Of a stretch of DNA of 64,000 nucleotides, positions 7,255 through 15,412 are shown piece by piece. A program made the translations under genes and the position numbers. The stretch comes from CAZBSE01 sp964578625 (lineage in GTDB: Bacteria; Actinomycetota; Humimicrobiia; Humimicrobiales; Humimicrobiaceae): the NCBI GenBank assembly GCA_964578625.1, contig CAZODQ010000004.1, positions 25,554 to 89,553 of the forward strand, read 5' to 3'. Under the pieces are notes generated by a model. It saw nothing but the letters and a program-made list of their open reading frames with translations. It ran no database searches and was not told where the DNA came from. The first letter of the stretch is position 1; each line of letters starts with the position of its first letter.

Positions 7255-8142
7255 CTAATTCATGTAGTTTAACTTACTTCCTTTGACCTTCATTTTTAAC
7301 CTGTAGACTGAGGTAGAAGCAGTAATATAAAGAATATCCCAGTTTTTACCTCCCCAATTCAAATTACTTGTTACTTCCGGTAATTCAATTAAACCTATGT
7401 ACTCTGCCCGGGGACTGATTACCCATATCCCTCCGTGACCTGCAACATAGATATTTCCAAGTTCGTCACATTTCATACCATCAGGGGAGCTGCCTTTGGT
7501 ATTTCTAGAACATATATTATCAAAGAATACACGCCCTTTTGTGATTGATCCTTCGGGTTTGACATCAAAAGCCCTGATGTGGTAAAGCCTGCTGTCATCT
7601 ACATATAAGACTTTCTCATCAGGAGACAGGCACAGGCCATTTGGTTGTGTAAAATCACTTGCAATTAATTCCAATTCTCCGCTTCCAGGATTTATTCGAT
7701 ATATGCCTTGATAATCCAGTTCTTTATTTCTTTCCAGACCGGAATCTGCCTTTCGGCCGTAAGTAGGATCTGTAAAATATATTGAACCGTTTTTTGCTAC
7801 AATTACATCATTTGGAGAGTTTAGTTCCTTACCTTTGTAATGGGAAGCTATTGTTTCTCTTCTACCATCGGGATATTCTTTTACTACAGTACTTGTTATA
7901 TGTTCGCATACAATAAGATTCCCCTCTTTATCATAAGTCATACCATTACATTTATTGCTTGGCCTTATTACTTCTTCTATTTTATTCTTTTCACTCCACT
8001 TGATTCTTACATTACCGTGTACATCACTAAATAATAAAAATTCCTGCTCTTTATTCCATACCGGACCTTCGGTAAAAACAAACCCGGTGGCTATTTTTTC
8101 AATTTTATACCCTCTTTCAACTAAGCTATACAGCCTATTCAT
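7255..8142 (-). CDS. SMP-30/gluconolactonase/LRE-family protein
   Basis: A six-bladed propeller lactonase family member of about 295 residues. Visible landmarks are FTEGPVW at the start of blade 1, SPNDVIVAKNGSIYFTDPTYG, QPNGLCLSPDEKVLYVDDS and GSSPDGMKCDELGNIYVAGHGGIWV. The Glu, Asn and Asp residues of these motifs (E in TEGPVW, N in PND and QPNG, D in SPDG/VDDS) fit the single metal site that hydrolyses sugar or other lactones. ATG 8142 is chosen because GGAAAGAAG lies upstream; ATG 8160 and TTG 8175 are in-frame alternatives. It has no signal peptide and no sugar-pathway neighbours, so the substrate is open. Confidence 0.85.
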   Translation of the reverse strand: MNRLYSLVERGYKIEKIATGFVFTEGPVWNKEQEFLLFSDVHGNVRIKWSEKNKIEEVIRPSNKCNGMTYDKEGNLIVCEHITSTVVKEYPDGRRETIASHYKGKELNSPNDVIVAKNGSIYFTDPTYGRKADSGLERNKELDYQGIYRINPGSGELELIASDFTQPNGLCLSPDEKVLYVDDSRLYHIRAFDVKPEGSITKGRVFFDNICSRNTKGSSPDGMKCDELGNIYVAGHGGIWVISPRAEYIGLIELPEVTSNLNWGGKNWDILYITASTSVYRLKMKVKGSKLNYMN

Positions 8143-8375
8143 ATTATCGCTTCTTTCCATTCTTGTATCTCTCAATTTTTTTACACCAGCACTAAATAAG
8201 TATTTATATGTCTCTATCTTAAGAAGTTATATTAATATTGTCTATAGGATTCAGGTGTAAAAATTATAGATACGATCTTAAATTAAGCAATTGTAAAGAA
8301 CCTTTAAATAATGAATAATAAACTAAAATATGCAATAATAAGCAACATAAATTAGCTTATTGAAAAGTGATCAAT

Positions 8376-8792
8376 ATGAACAATATTAAAAGATTCGGTG
8401 TTTCAATTGAGGATGATTTGTTAGAAAAGTTTGATATTTATATCAAATCAAAGAATTATACCAACCGCTCGGAAGCACTGAGAGACTTGATTAGAAAGGA
8501 ATTTGTTGAAGAACAATGGATTAAGGCAGATAAAAATGCCGCAGGTGCAATAATTTTAGTTTTTGACCATCATAAAAGAGAGCTTATGGATAGCCTGGTA
8601 GATATCCAGCATGATTATCATAAGATCATTATTTCAACACAGCATATTCATCTTGATCACAGGATGTGTCTGGAAATAATAGTAGTCAAGGGAAAAATAA
8701 ATAAGATCTATCAATTGGAATCTAAGCTGAAGTCCATAAAGGGTGTTAAGCATATTTCTCTTTCCAAGTCTACACTGGCAGAAGAAATATAA
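8376..8792 (+). CDS. nikR: NikR-type nickel-responsive regulator
   Basis: The 138-residue protein has a ribbon-helix-helix DNA-binding N terminus (KRFGVSIEDDLLEKFD...NRSEALRDLIR) and an ACT-like C-terminal domain. The nickel site of NikR is fully conserved in spacing: HIHLDHRMC supplies the ligands equivalent to His87, His89 and Cys95 of E. coli NikR, and a His eleven residues earlier equals His76. In the family it represses nickel uptake when nickel is plentiful. No nickel transporter is in the window, but a [NiFe]-hydrogenase operon starts 5 kb away. ATG 8376 gives the canonical N terminus; GTG 8367 is an alternative. Confidence 0.93.
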   Translation: MNNIKRFGVSIEDDLLEKFDIYIKSKNYTNRSEALRDLIRKEFVEEQWIKADKNAAGAIILVFDHHKRELMDSLVDIQHDYHKIIISTQHIHLDHRMCLEIIVVKGKINKIYQLESKLKSIKGVKHISLSKSTLAEEI

Positions 8793-8799
8793 AGATATA

Positions 8800-9366
8800 T
8801 TATCTTGGTACCCCTATCCATCTTGGAGTTTTATTTAAATACTCTTGGTAAGTATTCCCGAATTTCTTTTTACAGTAAAGTTCTTCGGAATCAGCAACAA
8901 TATTTACTAAGATCATGAATACAGTTGAAATCATCAAAATAATCCATGAAGCTGCAGCCATACCTATTCCCATGAGGGCTAAGAAATGAGAAAAATATAT
9001 TGGATGTCTGGAATAACGATAAATTCCTTCAGTCACCGGTTTACCTGGAGGAATGGCAATAAAATTAATACCTGCGGTTATAAATAGTGCGAGTGCCAGC
9101 AAGAAAATAACAAGACCCATATAAAACCAGGGTGTCCCCAGTTTAAGCGGTAAAAAAATAGAGTATAAAAATGCTAAATAGGTAATTATAGTAGCAATAT
9201 AACCTGTTAATTCTACTCTTTTACCTGTCTTCATATCAGAAGGATTACCAAATCTCTTGTAAGCTCTTCTGTTAATTAAGAATATTGAATATGGTATAAG
9301 TAAAAAACAGGCTGAAAAAACCCAGGCGTTCCATACACCAATTTTAAATACTGGTATAAGTTCCAT
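8800..9366 (-). CDS. Isoprenylcysteine carboxyl methyltransferase-like membrane protein
   Basis: The 188-residue protein has about five membrane helices and the ICMT/phospholipid methyltransferase signature in its C-terminal half: YRYSRHPIYFS at about residue 115 and EE-x-x-x-x-KKFG-x-x-Y-x-x-Y in the last 35 residues. These residues bind S-adenosylmethionine and close the active site. Bacterial members methylate lipids or small molecules and not prenylated proteins, so a specific substrate cannot be given. It is convergent with nikR; a short AT hairpin (AAGATA-TAT-TATCTT, 8792-8806) lies at the junction. Confidence 0.8.
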   Translation of the reverse strand: MELIPVFKIGVWNAWVFSACFLLIPYSIFLINRRAYKRFGNPSDMKTGKRVELTGYIATIITYLAFLYSIFLPLKLGTPWFYMGLVIFLLALALFITAGINFIAIPPGKPVTEGIYRYSRHPIYFSHFLALMGIGMAAASWIILMISTVFMILVNIVADSEELYCKKKFGNTYQEYLNKTPRWIGVPR

Positions 9367-9597
9367 TTTCTATCTTCTTATTAAATCACTTTAAATTATA
9401 ATACTATAATAGGAATACATATGTATAGGATAATAAAGAAAAGATTGGAGTGATTCATTATTACACTCATTCCGGCTGTTTTCTTCTATTATTTTAAAAA
9501 ATACCAGAGATAAAATTTTTTAAATATTTGTTTTCATTTTTGGCGCTATATGAATATAATGTTGATTAAGATTACCAATTTTTGAAAGGAGACTTCA

Positions 9598-9855
9598 ATG
9601 ATTGCATCTAAGGATCAAGGTCCAAGCGGACTCGCCATTGCGGCACTGATAACAGGTATTTTGGGGATGTCGATTGTACCGGTTATACTGGGCGCGATTG
9701 ATTTTGGAAAAATAAAAAAAGGCGAAGCAAGCCCAGCAGGCAGGGGCTTTGATATTGCGGGTATTGTTCTTGGAGCTATAGGGATAGTAGTATGGTTAAT
9801 AGTTGCTATCGTTATGGCAGTAGTAGGGACAGGTTTGCTTTATAATCTTTATTAG
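9598..9855 (+). CDS. Small membrane protein, DUF4190-like
   Basis: An 85-residue protein with two hydrophobic helices separated by a short loop: SGLAIAALITGILGM...VILGAIDFGKIKKGEA and GFDIAGIVLGAIGIVVWLIVAIVMAVV. The G-x-A-I-A-x-x-x-G-I-L-G and GRGFDIAGIVLG pattern is that of DUF4190 proteins, which are small bacterial membrane proteins of unknown role. A GAAAGGAGAC Shine-Dalgarno precedes the ATG. The gene stands alone and is followed by a GC-rich hairpin at about 9903-9938. No function can be given. Confidence 0.7.
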   Translation: MIASKDQGPSGLAIAALITGILGMSIVPVILGAIDFGKIKKGEASPAGRGFDIAGIVLGAIGIVVWLIVAIVMAVVGTGLLYNLY

Positions 9856-9902
9856 AAAAATTTTAGTGCGTGATTATAGAATCATTTATGCACAGGTAAG
9901 TA

Positions 9903-9938
9903 TATTTAGGCCCCATATAAAGTGGGGCTTAAATATTT
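9903..9938. terminator. Probable transcription terminator hairpin
   Basis: AGGCCCCA and TGGGGCTT form a strong stem around a TATAAAG loop, flanked by AT-rich arms that extend the symmetry (TATTTA / TAAATA). It follows the DUF4190-like gene by about 50 bases. The run after the stem is AT-rich and not a pure T tract, so it could act in either direction or only weakly. Confidence 0.6.
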
Positions 9939-9971
9939 AGAAAAGTTTTTTAAATCTTTATTAAGTTCTAT

Positions 9972-10856
9972 ATGGAAATACCAGTAAAAAAACTAAAAAG
10001 TGATTTTAAATTACCGGTGTTTGGGTTTGGAGTATACAGAATGGGTGGCGTCTTAACCCATGACCCCGAAAATGATGATGAAAAGGATATATCTGTTATA
10101 AAGAGTGCATTAAACTTGGGTGTTACTCATATTGATACTGCGGAAATGTATGCTCAGGGTTATAGTGAGATATTGGTGGGTAGAGCAATTAAAGGATATG
10201 AGAGATCAAAATTAATTATCGCTACCAAAGTTTCTCCTATGAATCTGCATTATGATGATGTCATAAGTGCGGTAAAAGGCAGTCTTGAAAGGCTGAATAC
10301 CGATTATATAGATTTATACATGGTACACTACCCCAATTTCAAAATACCTATTGCTGAAACTATGAAAGCCATGGATTATATGATGGAAGAAGGCTTTATT
10401 AGGTATATAGGAGTCAGCAATTTCAGTCTTCACCAATTTAAAGAAGCACAGAGATATACAAGAAATAAAATAATTTGTAATCAGATACCATATAGTCTGA
10501 TAAACCGTAAGTTTCAGGCTGATGGTTTTATAGATTATGCAAAAGAAAATGAGGTAATGATTGCTGCGTGGAGGCCGATTGAAGGGGGTATGTTATCAAA
10601 GAAAGGAATAGAATTACTGGATAAAATCTGCCGCAGGTATAACAAAACACCCGGCCAGATAGCCATTAACTGGCTTATCAGCCAGAAAAATGTAATAACT
10701 ATCCCTGGCTCGAGGAACATAGAACACCTTAAAGAAAATCTTGGGTCTGTAGGCTGGAAGCTTACACTGAAAGATATAAAAATGTTAGATGATGATTTCC
10801 CGCGAAAAGATTTTTCTTCTATAGCTGATGATTACTGGCATGAAATATTAAAATAG
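9972..10856 (+). CDS. Aldo/keto reductase family oxidoreductase
   Basis: A 294-residue TIM-barrel aldo/keto reductase. The catalytic tetrad is visible as Asp and Tyr in HIDTAEMYAQG, Lys in IIATKVSP and His in YMVHYP. The NADPH-binding end has IPGSRNIEHLKEN, with the Arg/Asn pair that contacts the adenosine phosphate. It is one of three intact paralogues in the window (others at 40248 and 51166) and is shorter than the other two. No Shine-Dalgarno is clear before the ATG. It stands alone between a terminator-like hairpin and a convergent gene. The substrate cannot be assigned. Confidence 0.9.
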   Translation: MEIPVKKLKSDFKLPVFGFGVYRMGGVLTHDPENDDEKDISVIKSALNLGVTHIDTAEMYAQGYSEILVGRAIKGYERSKLIIATKVSPMNLHYDDVISAVKGSLERLNTDYIDLYMVHYPNFKIPIAETMKAMDYMMEEGFIRYIGVSNFSLHQFKEAQRYTRNKIICNQIPYSLINRKFQADGFIDYAKENEVMIAAWRPIEGGMLSKKGIELLDKICRRYNKTPGQIAINWLISQKNVITIPGSRNIEHLKENLGSVGWKLTLKDIKMLDDDFPRKDFSSIADDYWHEILK

Positions 10857-10908
10857 GTATACATCTGAATTTATTCAGTAAGTCATTAGTTTGAAGGTGT
10901 ACCGGCTT

Positions 10909-11424
10909 TCAGTTATTTTTTTTTGTCTTTTTGATTTTAGCGGAGGGAGCCTTTTTTGTTTTCAGGGCAGGTGGTTTTCTAGGAGTAGATTTACTCTTTA
11001 TCGTTTTTTCTTTTACAGCTGGTTTTTTCCTGGTGGTAGATTTTCCTCTTTTAGCAGGCATCCTTTTGATCTCTTTTTTAGCTGCAGCTTTTTCCTTTGG
11101 CCTGGTTTCTTTTACGGGTTCTGATTCCTTTTTTGTTGAGGTGATTTTTTTTAAAATCTTTGCTGCAGAATCAAGATCTTTTCTATATTGGGTATCATCT
11201 GCAGGATTGAAGAATTTTTTTCCTCGGTGATATTTGGTATCTGTAAAGGTCAATTTTTTAAAATTATTTACATCAATAATAAAATTAGAAGGGAGAGTTT
11301 TTAAAAGATTTACGGTACTTGCATGCCAGTTTTTAAACCTGAGATCCCTGCTGCTTAAATCCATGATTGTTTTTATTTCCTTAAGTCTTTTAAAAATCTT
11401 GTCCAAGAGTTCTTTTTCCATCAT
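10909..11424 (-). CDS. Unknown protein with Lys/Pro/Ala-rich histone H1-like tail
   Basis: The 171-residue product has two halves. Residues 1 to about 90 form a folded-looking, mostly helical domain (KIFKRLKEIKTIMDLSSRD...) without a family I recognise. Residues from about 93 to the end are a low-complexity tail of Lys, Ala, Pro, Thr, Ser and Arg with short KKP, KST and KKA blocks, as in histone H1-like or nucleoid-associated tails. Such tails usually bind DNA or RNA without sequence preference. The predicted charge is very positive. It is convergent with the aldo/keto reductase gene. DNA binding is inference from composition only. Confidence 0.6.
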   Translation of the reverse strand: MMEKELLDKIFKRLKEIKTIMDLSSRDLRFKNWHASTVNLLKTLPSNFIIDVNNFKKLTFTDTKYHRGKKFFNPADDTQYRKDLDSAAKILKKITSTKKESEPVKETRPKEKAAAKKEIKRMPAKRGKSTTRKKPAVKEKTIKSKSTPRKPPALKTKKAPSAKIKKTKKNN

Positions 11425-11543
11425 TAGTTTATATATTTGTATAATTTAATCTGAATTTATTTTATCGTATTCTATATTCATTATGAATTTTGAGTATAAT
11501 AGATTAAGTGCATTTTTTCAATTACTAAGCTGATAAGGAGTTT

Positions 11544-12749
11544 ATTGTTAAAAATAAAATAGACAGTCTTAAAAAATACCTGCTTGAGATTCCTAATTTT
11601 CTTTCCATTTTTATGGTACCTGTATTCTTTGTAACTGCAAGTCATATGCTTTTAGAGATGAGTAGGACTACCGGTTACGGTATTGGTGACTTAAGCTTAA
11701 TTTTTACTTTTTTTAATGCTGGACTGATTGTAGGACAGTTAACCTCTATATTCTACAATCGCAAATTTTCAAAACTTAATATAATTCTGACAGGATATGT
11801 AATTATTATTCCTTGTTTGATATTGCTAATGGTAGTTAAAGATTTATATCTTTTTTATATTCTTTATTGTCTTATTGGTTATATTGCAGGAGTGATATGG
11901 CTTCAGGCAACCAAATATATTTTGGAAAATGATATTAAAAATAAAGACAGGTTAATTACCATATTCTTAAATTTCTATCCTATGGGACATATATCAGCTC
12001 CTTTTATTGCTTCGTATTTGATTAACAATGGTATTAACTGGAGGTATTCCTACGTTATTATGATTTTTTTAGTAATTGTTATATTTATCCTCTATTCTAT
12101 TTTAAAAAGAGGTAGGGGAGCGAAGATATATTATAAAGAGGAAGAAAGACTGCAGTTTAGGAAAATTTTTTTTAACCGTAGGTTAAATATAATCTTCATT
12201 TTAGGATGTATCCCACTTACACTTTATGCTATTTCTGAAACGGTTATTTCTACCTGGGTATCCCCATTTCTGCAGAGTGTGAGATTTTTTAATATTCAGA
12301 CAGCCGGTCTTACAGTTTCTATATTCTGGATAGCTATAATTGTAGGCAGGACTATAGTAAGTATTATAGCAGGCAGGTTTAAAACAAATTATATAATCCT
12401 AGCTCTATCCGTTATTGCAATAGTCCCTGTGATTGTATTTATTTATTTAAAATCTACTTATGCTGCTATGATTACGATAGCCTTTGCAGGCCTGGGTTAT
12501 TCAGGAATAATTACCCTGGGGATTTCTTCGGCGAGCACAGTTTATGAAAAAGGTAGAGGAGTCCTTGCCAGTATTGTTTTTGCGGTAGCAAATGCCGGTA
12601 TTTCTGTTGCTCCTTTTATAACCAGATTTGTCTCTCAGTTTAGTATGAATTTGTCCATCGCGGTTGCTCCTATTTTTATGGCTTTACTGTCCCTATTTAT
12701 AATAGGTAAGAATTTTTTTGAAAGCACTTCAGGGGAAAATCGAAATTAA
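11544..12749 (+). CDS. Major facilitator superfamily transporter
   Basis: An MFS permease with about twelve membrane helices, a central basic loop (LKRGRGAKIYYKEEERLQFRK) and MFS-like helix 7-12 features such as GRTIVSIIAGRFK. It resembles sugar or drug transporters of the family, and no substrate can be set. The first ATG in frame is at 11613, but it would cut into the first membrane helix. The frame stays open upstream with a sensible basic N terminus, and AAGGAG at 11535-11540 lies just before an ATT at 11544, so an ATT start is proposed. The same GGAGTTTATT context occurs at rtcB. The spacing of three bases is short, so the exact start remains uncertain. Confidence 0.78.
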   Translation: MVKNKIDSLKKYLLEIPNFLSIFMVPVFFVTASHMLLEMSRTTGYGIGDLSLIFTFFNAGLIVGQLTSIFYNRKFSKLNIILTGYVIIIPCLILLMVVKDLYLFYILYCLIGYIAGVIWLQATKYILENDIKNKDRLITIFLNFYPMGHISAPFIASYLINNGINWRYSYVIMIFLVIVIFILYSILKRGRGAKIYYKEEERLQFRKIFFNRRLNIIFILGCIPLTLYAISETVISTWVSPFLQSVRFFNIQTAGLTVSIFWIAIIVGRTIVSIIAGRFKTNYIILALSVIAIVPVIVFIYLKSTYAAMITIAFAGLGYSGIITLGISSASTVYEKGRGVLASIVFAVANAGISVAPFITRFVSQFSMNLSIAVAPIFMALLSLFIIGKNFFESTSGENRN

Positions 12750-12807
12750 AATCAAAAGATGATAACATATAGTTTGGAAAATTAATCCTATAATAACAGG
12801 AGACATT

Positions 12808-13248
12808 ATGAAAATTGAAAGTACAGCCTTTAAAAACAATGAGTTGATTCCACAAGAATATACCTGTGATGGGAAGAATATAAACCCTCTGCTGTTGATA
12901 AGTGATGTGCCTGAAAATGCGAAGAGCCTGGTGCTTATAGTGGATGACCCTGATGCTTCAGCTGGAACCTGGGTACACTGGACGGTGTGGAATATAGATC
13001 CTGAGGTTACAGAAATACCCGAAAACAGCGTACCGGAAGGATCGGTAGAAGGAGTAACAGATTCCGGCAGGCCCGGATATTCAGGCCCCTGTCCGCCACC
13101 GGGAACACACCGCTATTTTTTCAAGCTTTTTGCGCTGGATACAACCCTGAACCTAAGTCCTTCTATAAGAGCAGTAGATATTGAAAAAGAGATGGAAGCC
13201 AGTATTCTTGCAGAGGCACAGTTGGTAGGACTGTACAGCCGCCAGTGA
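12808..13248 (+). CDS. YbhB/YbcL-family PEBP protein
   Basis: The 146-residue protein is a phosphatidylethanolamine-binding-protein homologue of the bacterial YbhB/YbcL type. It has the ligand-site motifs DDPDA (about residue 48), WVHW-x-x-WNIDP and the C-terminal GTHRYFFKLFALD. The pocket binds small anionic ligands; the bacterial role is not well defined. There is no signal peptide, so it should be cytoplasmic. A clear AGGAGA Shine-Dalgarno precedes the ATG. It is convergent with the hydrogenase operon, with a one-base gap. Confidence 0.92.
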   Translation: MKIESTAFKNNELIPQEYTCDGKNINPLLLISDVPENAKSLVLIVDDPDASAGTWVHWTVWNIDPEVTEIPENSVPEGSVEGVTDSGRPGYSGPCPPPGTHRYFFKLFALDTTLNLSPSIRAVDIEKEMEASILAEAQLVGLYSRQ

Positions 13249-13249
13249 T

Positions 13250-13813
13250 TTATAAATTTATATACTTTTTAACCAGATCAATAATCTTAGGAATCTTTTG
13301 TTTTATTCTGCCGGTTAATTTCATGGAAAAGGTAAGACCGTCATCCATACTGCCGGATATATCAATTCCAATTAAATATCCACTGATTTTTATCCTATAT
13401 GCAAGATAAAATAAATTCAGGACATCAACAAGAGAGGTTTGATGAAATGAGATAAAGTCCCTGCCGGGATATTCTAAACCACCTGTATTATAAAAATCAT
13501 CCAGGGGTATAACAAAAAGGTTTCCATTAGAAGAAGTATTTTTTTCCTTTTTATTGGAAGAAGTTCCTGTAGAAGTGTCTCCGGTTTTTACGGCATCTAT
13601 TATTATAAATCTGCTGTTTCTATATGCTTCGAATATAGAGAATAGTCTGAACCCCGCGGTTGAACCGTCTATCAGTATTACTTCAGGGGGAAGTTTTTCT
13701 TTTTGGAGTCTTTTTATGGTATGCACTCCGATACCTTCGTCTCCAAGCAAGATATTACCGATGCCCAGTATGACCGTTTTAATATTTTTTGGATTTTCAC
13801 TATGTTTATCCAC
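13250..13813 (-). CDS. Hydrogenase maturation protease (HyaD/HybD family)
   Basis: The 187-residue endopeptidase belongs to the family that removes the C-terminal tail of the [NiFe]-hydrogenase large subunit after nickel insertion. ILGIGNILLGDEGIGVH at about residues 15-31 holds the Glu that binds nickel, and IIIDAV holds the Asp; a His in SFHQTSL completes the site. The insert around residues 82-96 (TSTGTSSNKKEKNTSSN) is Ser/Thr/Asn-rich and unusual for the family. It starts with GTG and overlaps metF by eight bases, as the last gene of the operon. Its likely substrate is the large subunit at 15413-16963, which keeps a 15-residue tail. Confidence 0.9.
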   Translation of the reverse strand: MDKHSENPKNIKTVILGIGNILLGDEGIGVHTIKRLQKEKLPPEVILIDGSTAGFRLFSIFEAYRNSRFIIIDAVKTGDTSTGTSSNKKEKNTSSNGNLFVIPLDDFYNTGGLEYPGRDFISFHQTSLVDVLNLFYLAYRIKISGYLIGIDISGSMDDGLTFSMKLTGRIKQKIPKIIDLVKKYINL

Positions 13814-14708
13814 TATCTTTGACTACTGCAGGTATATGTTTTTCCCACCCCAGAGCCTGAATATGCACCCCGGCACAATACGGTCTGACTTCTCTTATAA
13901 GTTTTGATGCGATCTCTATACACATGGAGACTTTATCGGTGGTTCCTTTCATCTTTTTTATTATTGATTCAGGCACAAATACGCCGGGTACGGATTTATT
14001 CATATAATCAGCCATTCTTTCTGATTTTAAAAGAATTATGCCTGCAAGGATCGGGATATTGATATTTTCCTTATGCATCCTCTCCATGAATCTTTTAAAA
14101 ACCTCAGCATCATAGATTGCCTGCGTCTGAAAGAACTGTGCACCCTGGTCTATTTTTTTCTTCATCTTTATTATCTGAAGCTCATAAGATGCTTCTGTGT
14201 CTGCCCCTGGATTTACTACGGCGCCCTTAAAGAAGGAAGGTTTCCGGGTAAGCTCATTTCCTGAAAGATCATATCCCTCTTCCAATCTTTTAATAGCCCA
14301 CAGGAGCTGAACCGAATCCAAGTCAAATACAGGTTCGGCCTGGGGATGGTCGCCAATGGTGGTATAGTCGCCGGTAAGAGCAAGTACATTTCTTATTCCT
14401 AAGACACTGGCACTTAAGAGATCTGATTGCAGCGCCAGCCTGTTTCTATCTCTGCATGTGACCTGGAATATGGGATCCAAACCCATCTGCTTGATCAAAT
14501 GGCATGTGGTAAGAGAGCCCAGTCTCATTACAGAACTCTGAAGATCGGTGACATTTATCCCGTCTGCTACGTCTTTTAAATATTCTGCTGTTTCCTTTAC
14601 CTCTTCTGCTTCTGCACCTTTGGGAGGGCCGATCTCACATGTAACTGCGAAATTTCCGCTCCCTAGAATCTTTTCAAGTTTTGATTCTTTAATTGTTTCT
14701 ATAGTCAT
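13806..14708 (-). CDS. metF: 5,10-methylenetetrahydrofolate reductase
   Basis: The 300-residue TIM-barrel protein is a MetF homologue: CEIGPPKGAEAEEV at about residues 25-38, VTCRDRNRLALQSDLL with the folate/FAD-binding Arg, NVLALTGDYTTIGDHP and QTQAIYDAEVFKRF. MetF reduces methylene-tetrahydrofolate to methyl-tetrahydrofolate in the cytoplasm, the last step of the methyl branch before methyl transfer. It overlaps metV by four bases and lies downstream of the hydrogenase genes. In acetogens, MetF works with MetV, and this pair is typical of the Wood-Ljungdahl type. Hydrogen as the direct electron source here is inferred from the operon only. Confidence 0.93.
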   Translation of the reverse strand: MTIETIKESKLEKILGSGNFAVTCEIGPPKGAEAEEVKETAEYLKDVADGINVTDLQSSVMRLGSLTTCHLIKQMGLDPIFQVTCRDRNRLALQSDLLSASVLGIRNVLALTGDYTTIGDHPQAEPVFDLDSVQLLWAIKRLEEGYDLSGNELTRKPSFFKGAVVNPGADTEASYELQIIKMKKKIDQGAQFFQTQAIYDAEVFKRFMERMHKENINIPILAGIILLKSERMADYMNKSVPGVFVPESIIKKMKGTTDKVSMCIEIASKLIREVRPYCAGVHIQALGWEKHIPAVVKDSG

Positions 14709-15382
14709 ACCGCATCCTCCTCATCGAGTGCCCATGATCCGGTTTTTCTTAAGACTGCCTGCGGCAATATTTTTGTATAATCCCTGGGAGGTATAAACTT
14801 TTTTAACCTGTCTAAATTTCCTGTCCTTTTCAGGTTATTATAGATCAATACCCATCCGCAATCTCTTTCCGGATCTGTTTCACATTTGTCATTACTCTGT
14901 CCCGCGCATGCTCCGTTTAACAATTTTTTAGGGCAGGCTGTATAGGGACATATTCCACCGGTATAGTCCAATATGCAGTCACTGCAGGTATCGCATCTTT
15001 CAGTACCCTGCCACATTCCGGTTATACCTCCAAAGGTAGTAGTATTTAAGGCAGGGTGGCAAATTTTATCTATAACTGCTGATACTGCCTGAACTCCAAT
15101 GCCGCAAGAAAATACAAGAACAGAATCTGAATTTTTTATTTCGGAAGCCCTTGGTTTTATTCTGGAGCGGATCAGTGCTTTCTGACATAGAAAATCTATT
15201 TCCATTATATCGGTAACAATTTTTCCTCCATTTTCGAATTTTTTCTTAAAATCTGCCAGCACTTCTTTCCCTCCTGTGTCCGCACCTTCCGGACAACCGC
15301 CACAGCCTATAATAAAGATTTTTTTCTCACCTTCAAGTTTTTCAATCAGTTCCTCTAATGGTTTAAATTCTGTTAATATCAT
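14705..15382 (-). CDS. metV: MetV, Fe-S/zinc-binding partner of methylenetetrahydrofolate reductase
   Basis: The 225-residue protein matches the MetV family (methylene-tetrahydrofolate reductase C-terminal domain type). It has a Cys pair in IGCGGCPEG (C27, C30), further Cys at 66 and 93, and a dense C-terminal set CDTCSDCILDYTGGICPYTAC (C130, C133, C136, C145, C150) followed by C159, C167 and C175. These residues are expected to bind an Fe-S cluster and zinc and to pass electrons to the MetF flavin. It lies 30 bases after the hydrogenase large-subunit gene and overlaps metF, which argues for a complex of all four proteins. Confidence 0.9.
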   Translation of the reverse strand: MILTEFKPLEELIEKLEGEKKIFIIGCGGCPEGADTGGKEVLADFKKKFENGGKIVTDIMEIDFLCQKALIRSRIKPRASEIKNSDSVLVFSCGIGVQAVSAVIDKICHPALNTTTFGGITGMWQGTERCDTCSDCILDYTGGICPYTACPKKLLNGACAGQSNDKCETDPERDCGWVLIYNNLKRTGNLDRLKKFIPPRDYTKILPQAVLRKTGSWALDEEDAV

Positions 15383-15412
15383 AAAACCTCCTATAAAATT
15401 TTGCTTAAATTA

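Noticed and set aside
8329..8349. NikR operator TATG-N13-CATA upstream of nikR
   Set aside because: Only four bases per arm and not the known GTATGA-type half-site; expected often by chance in AT-rich DNA.
10931..11230. Plus-strand reading frames opposite the Lys-rich protein gene
   Set aside because: They are Phe/Leu/Ser-rich mirror frames of the Lys-rich tail and have no Shine-Dalgarno or family resemblance.
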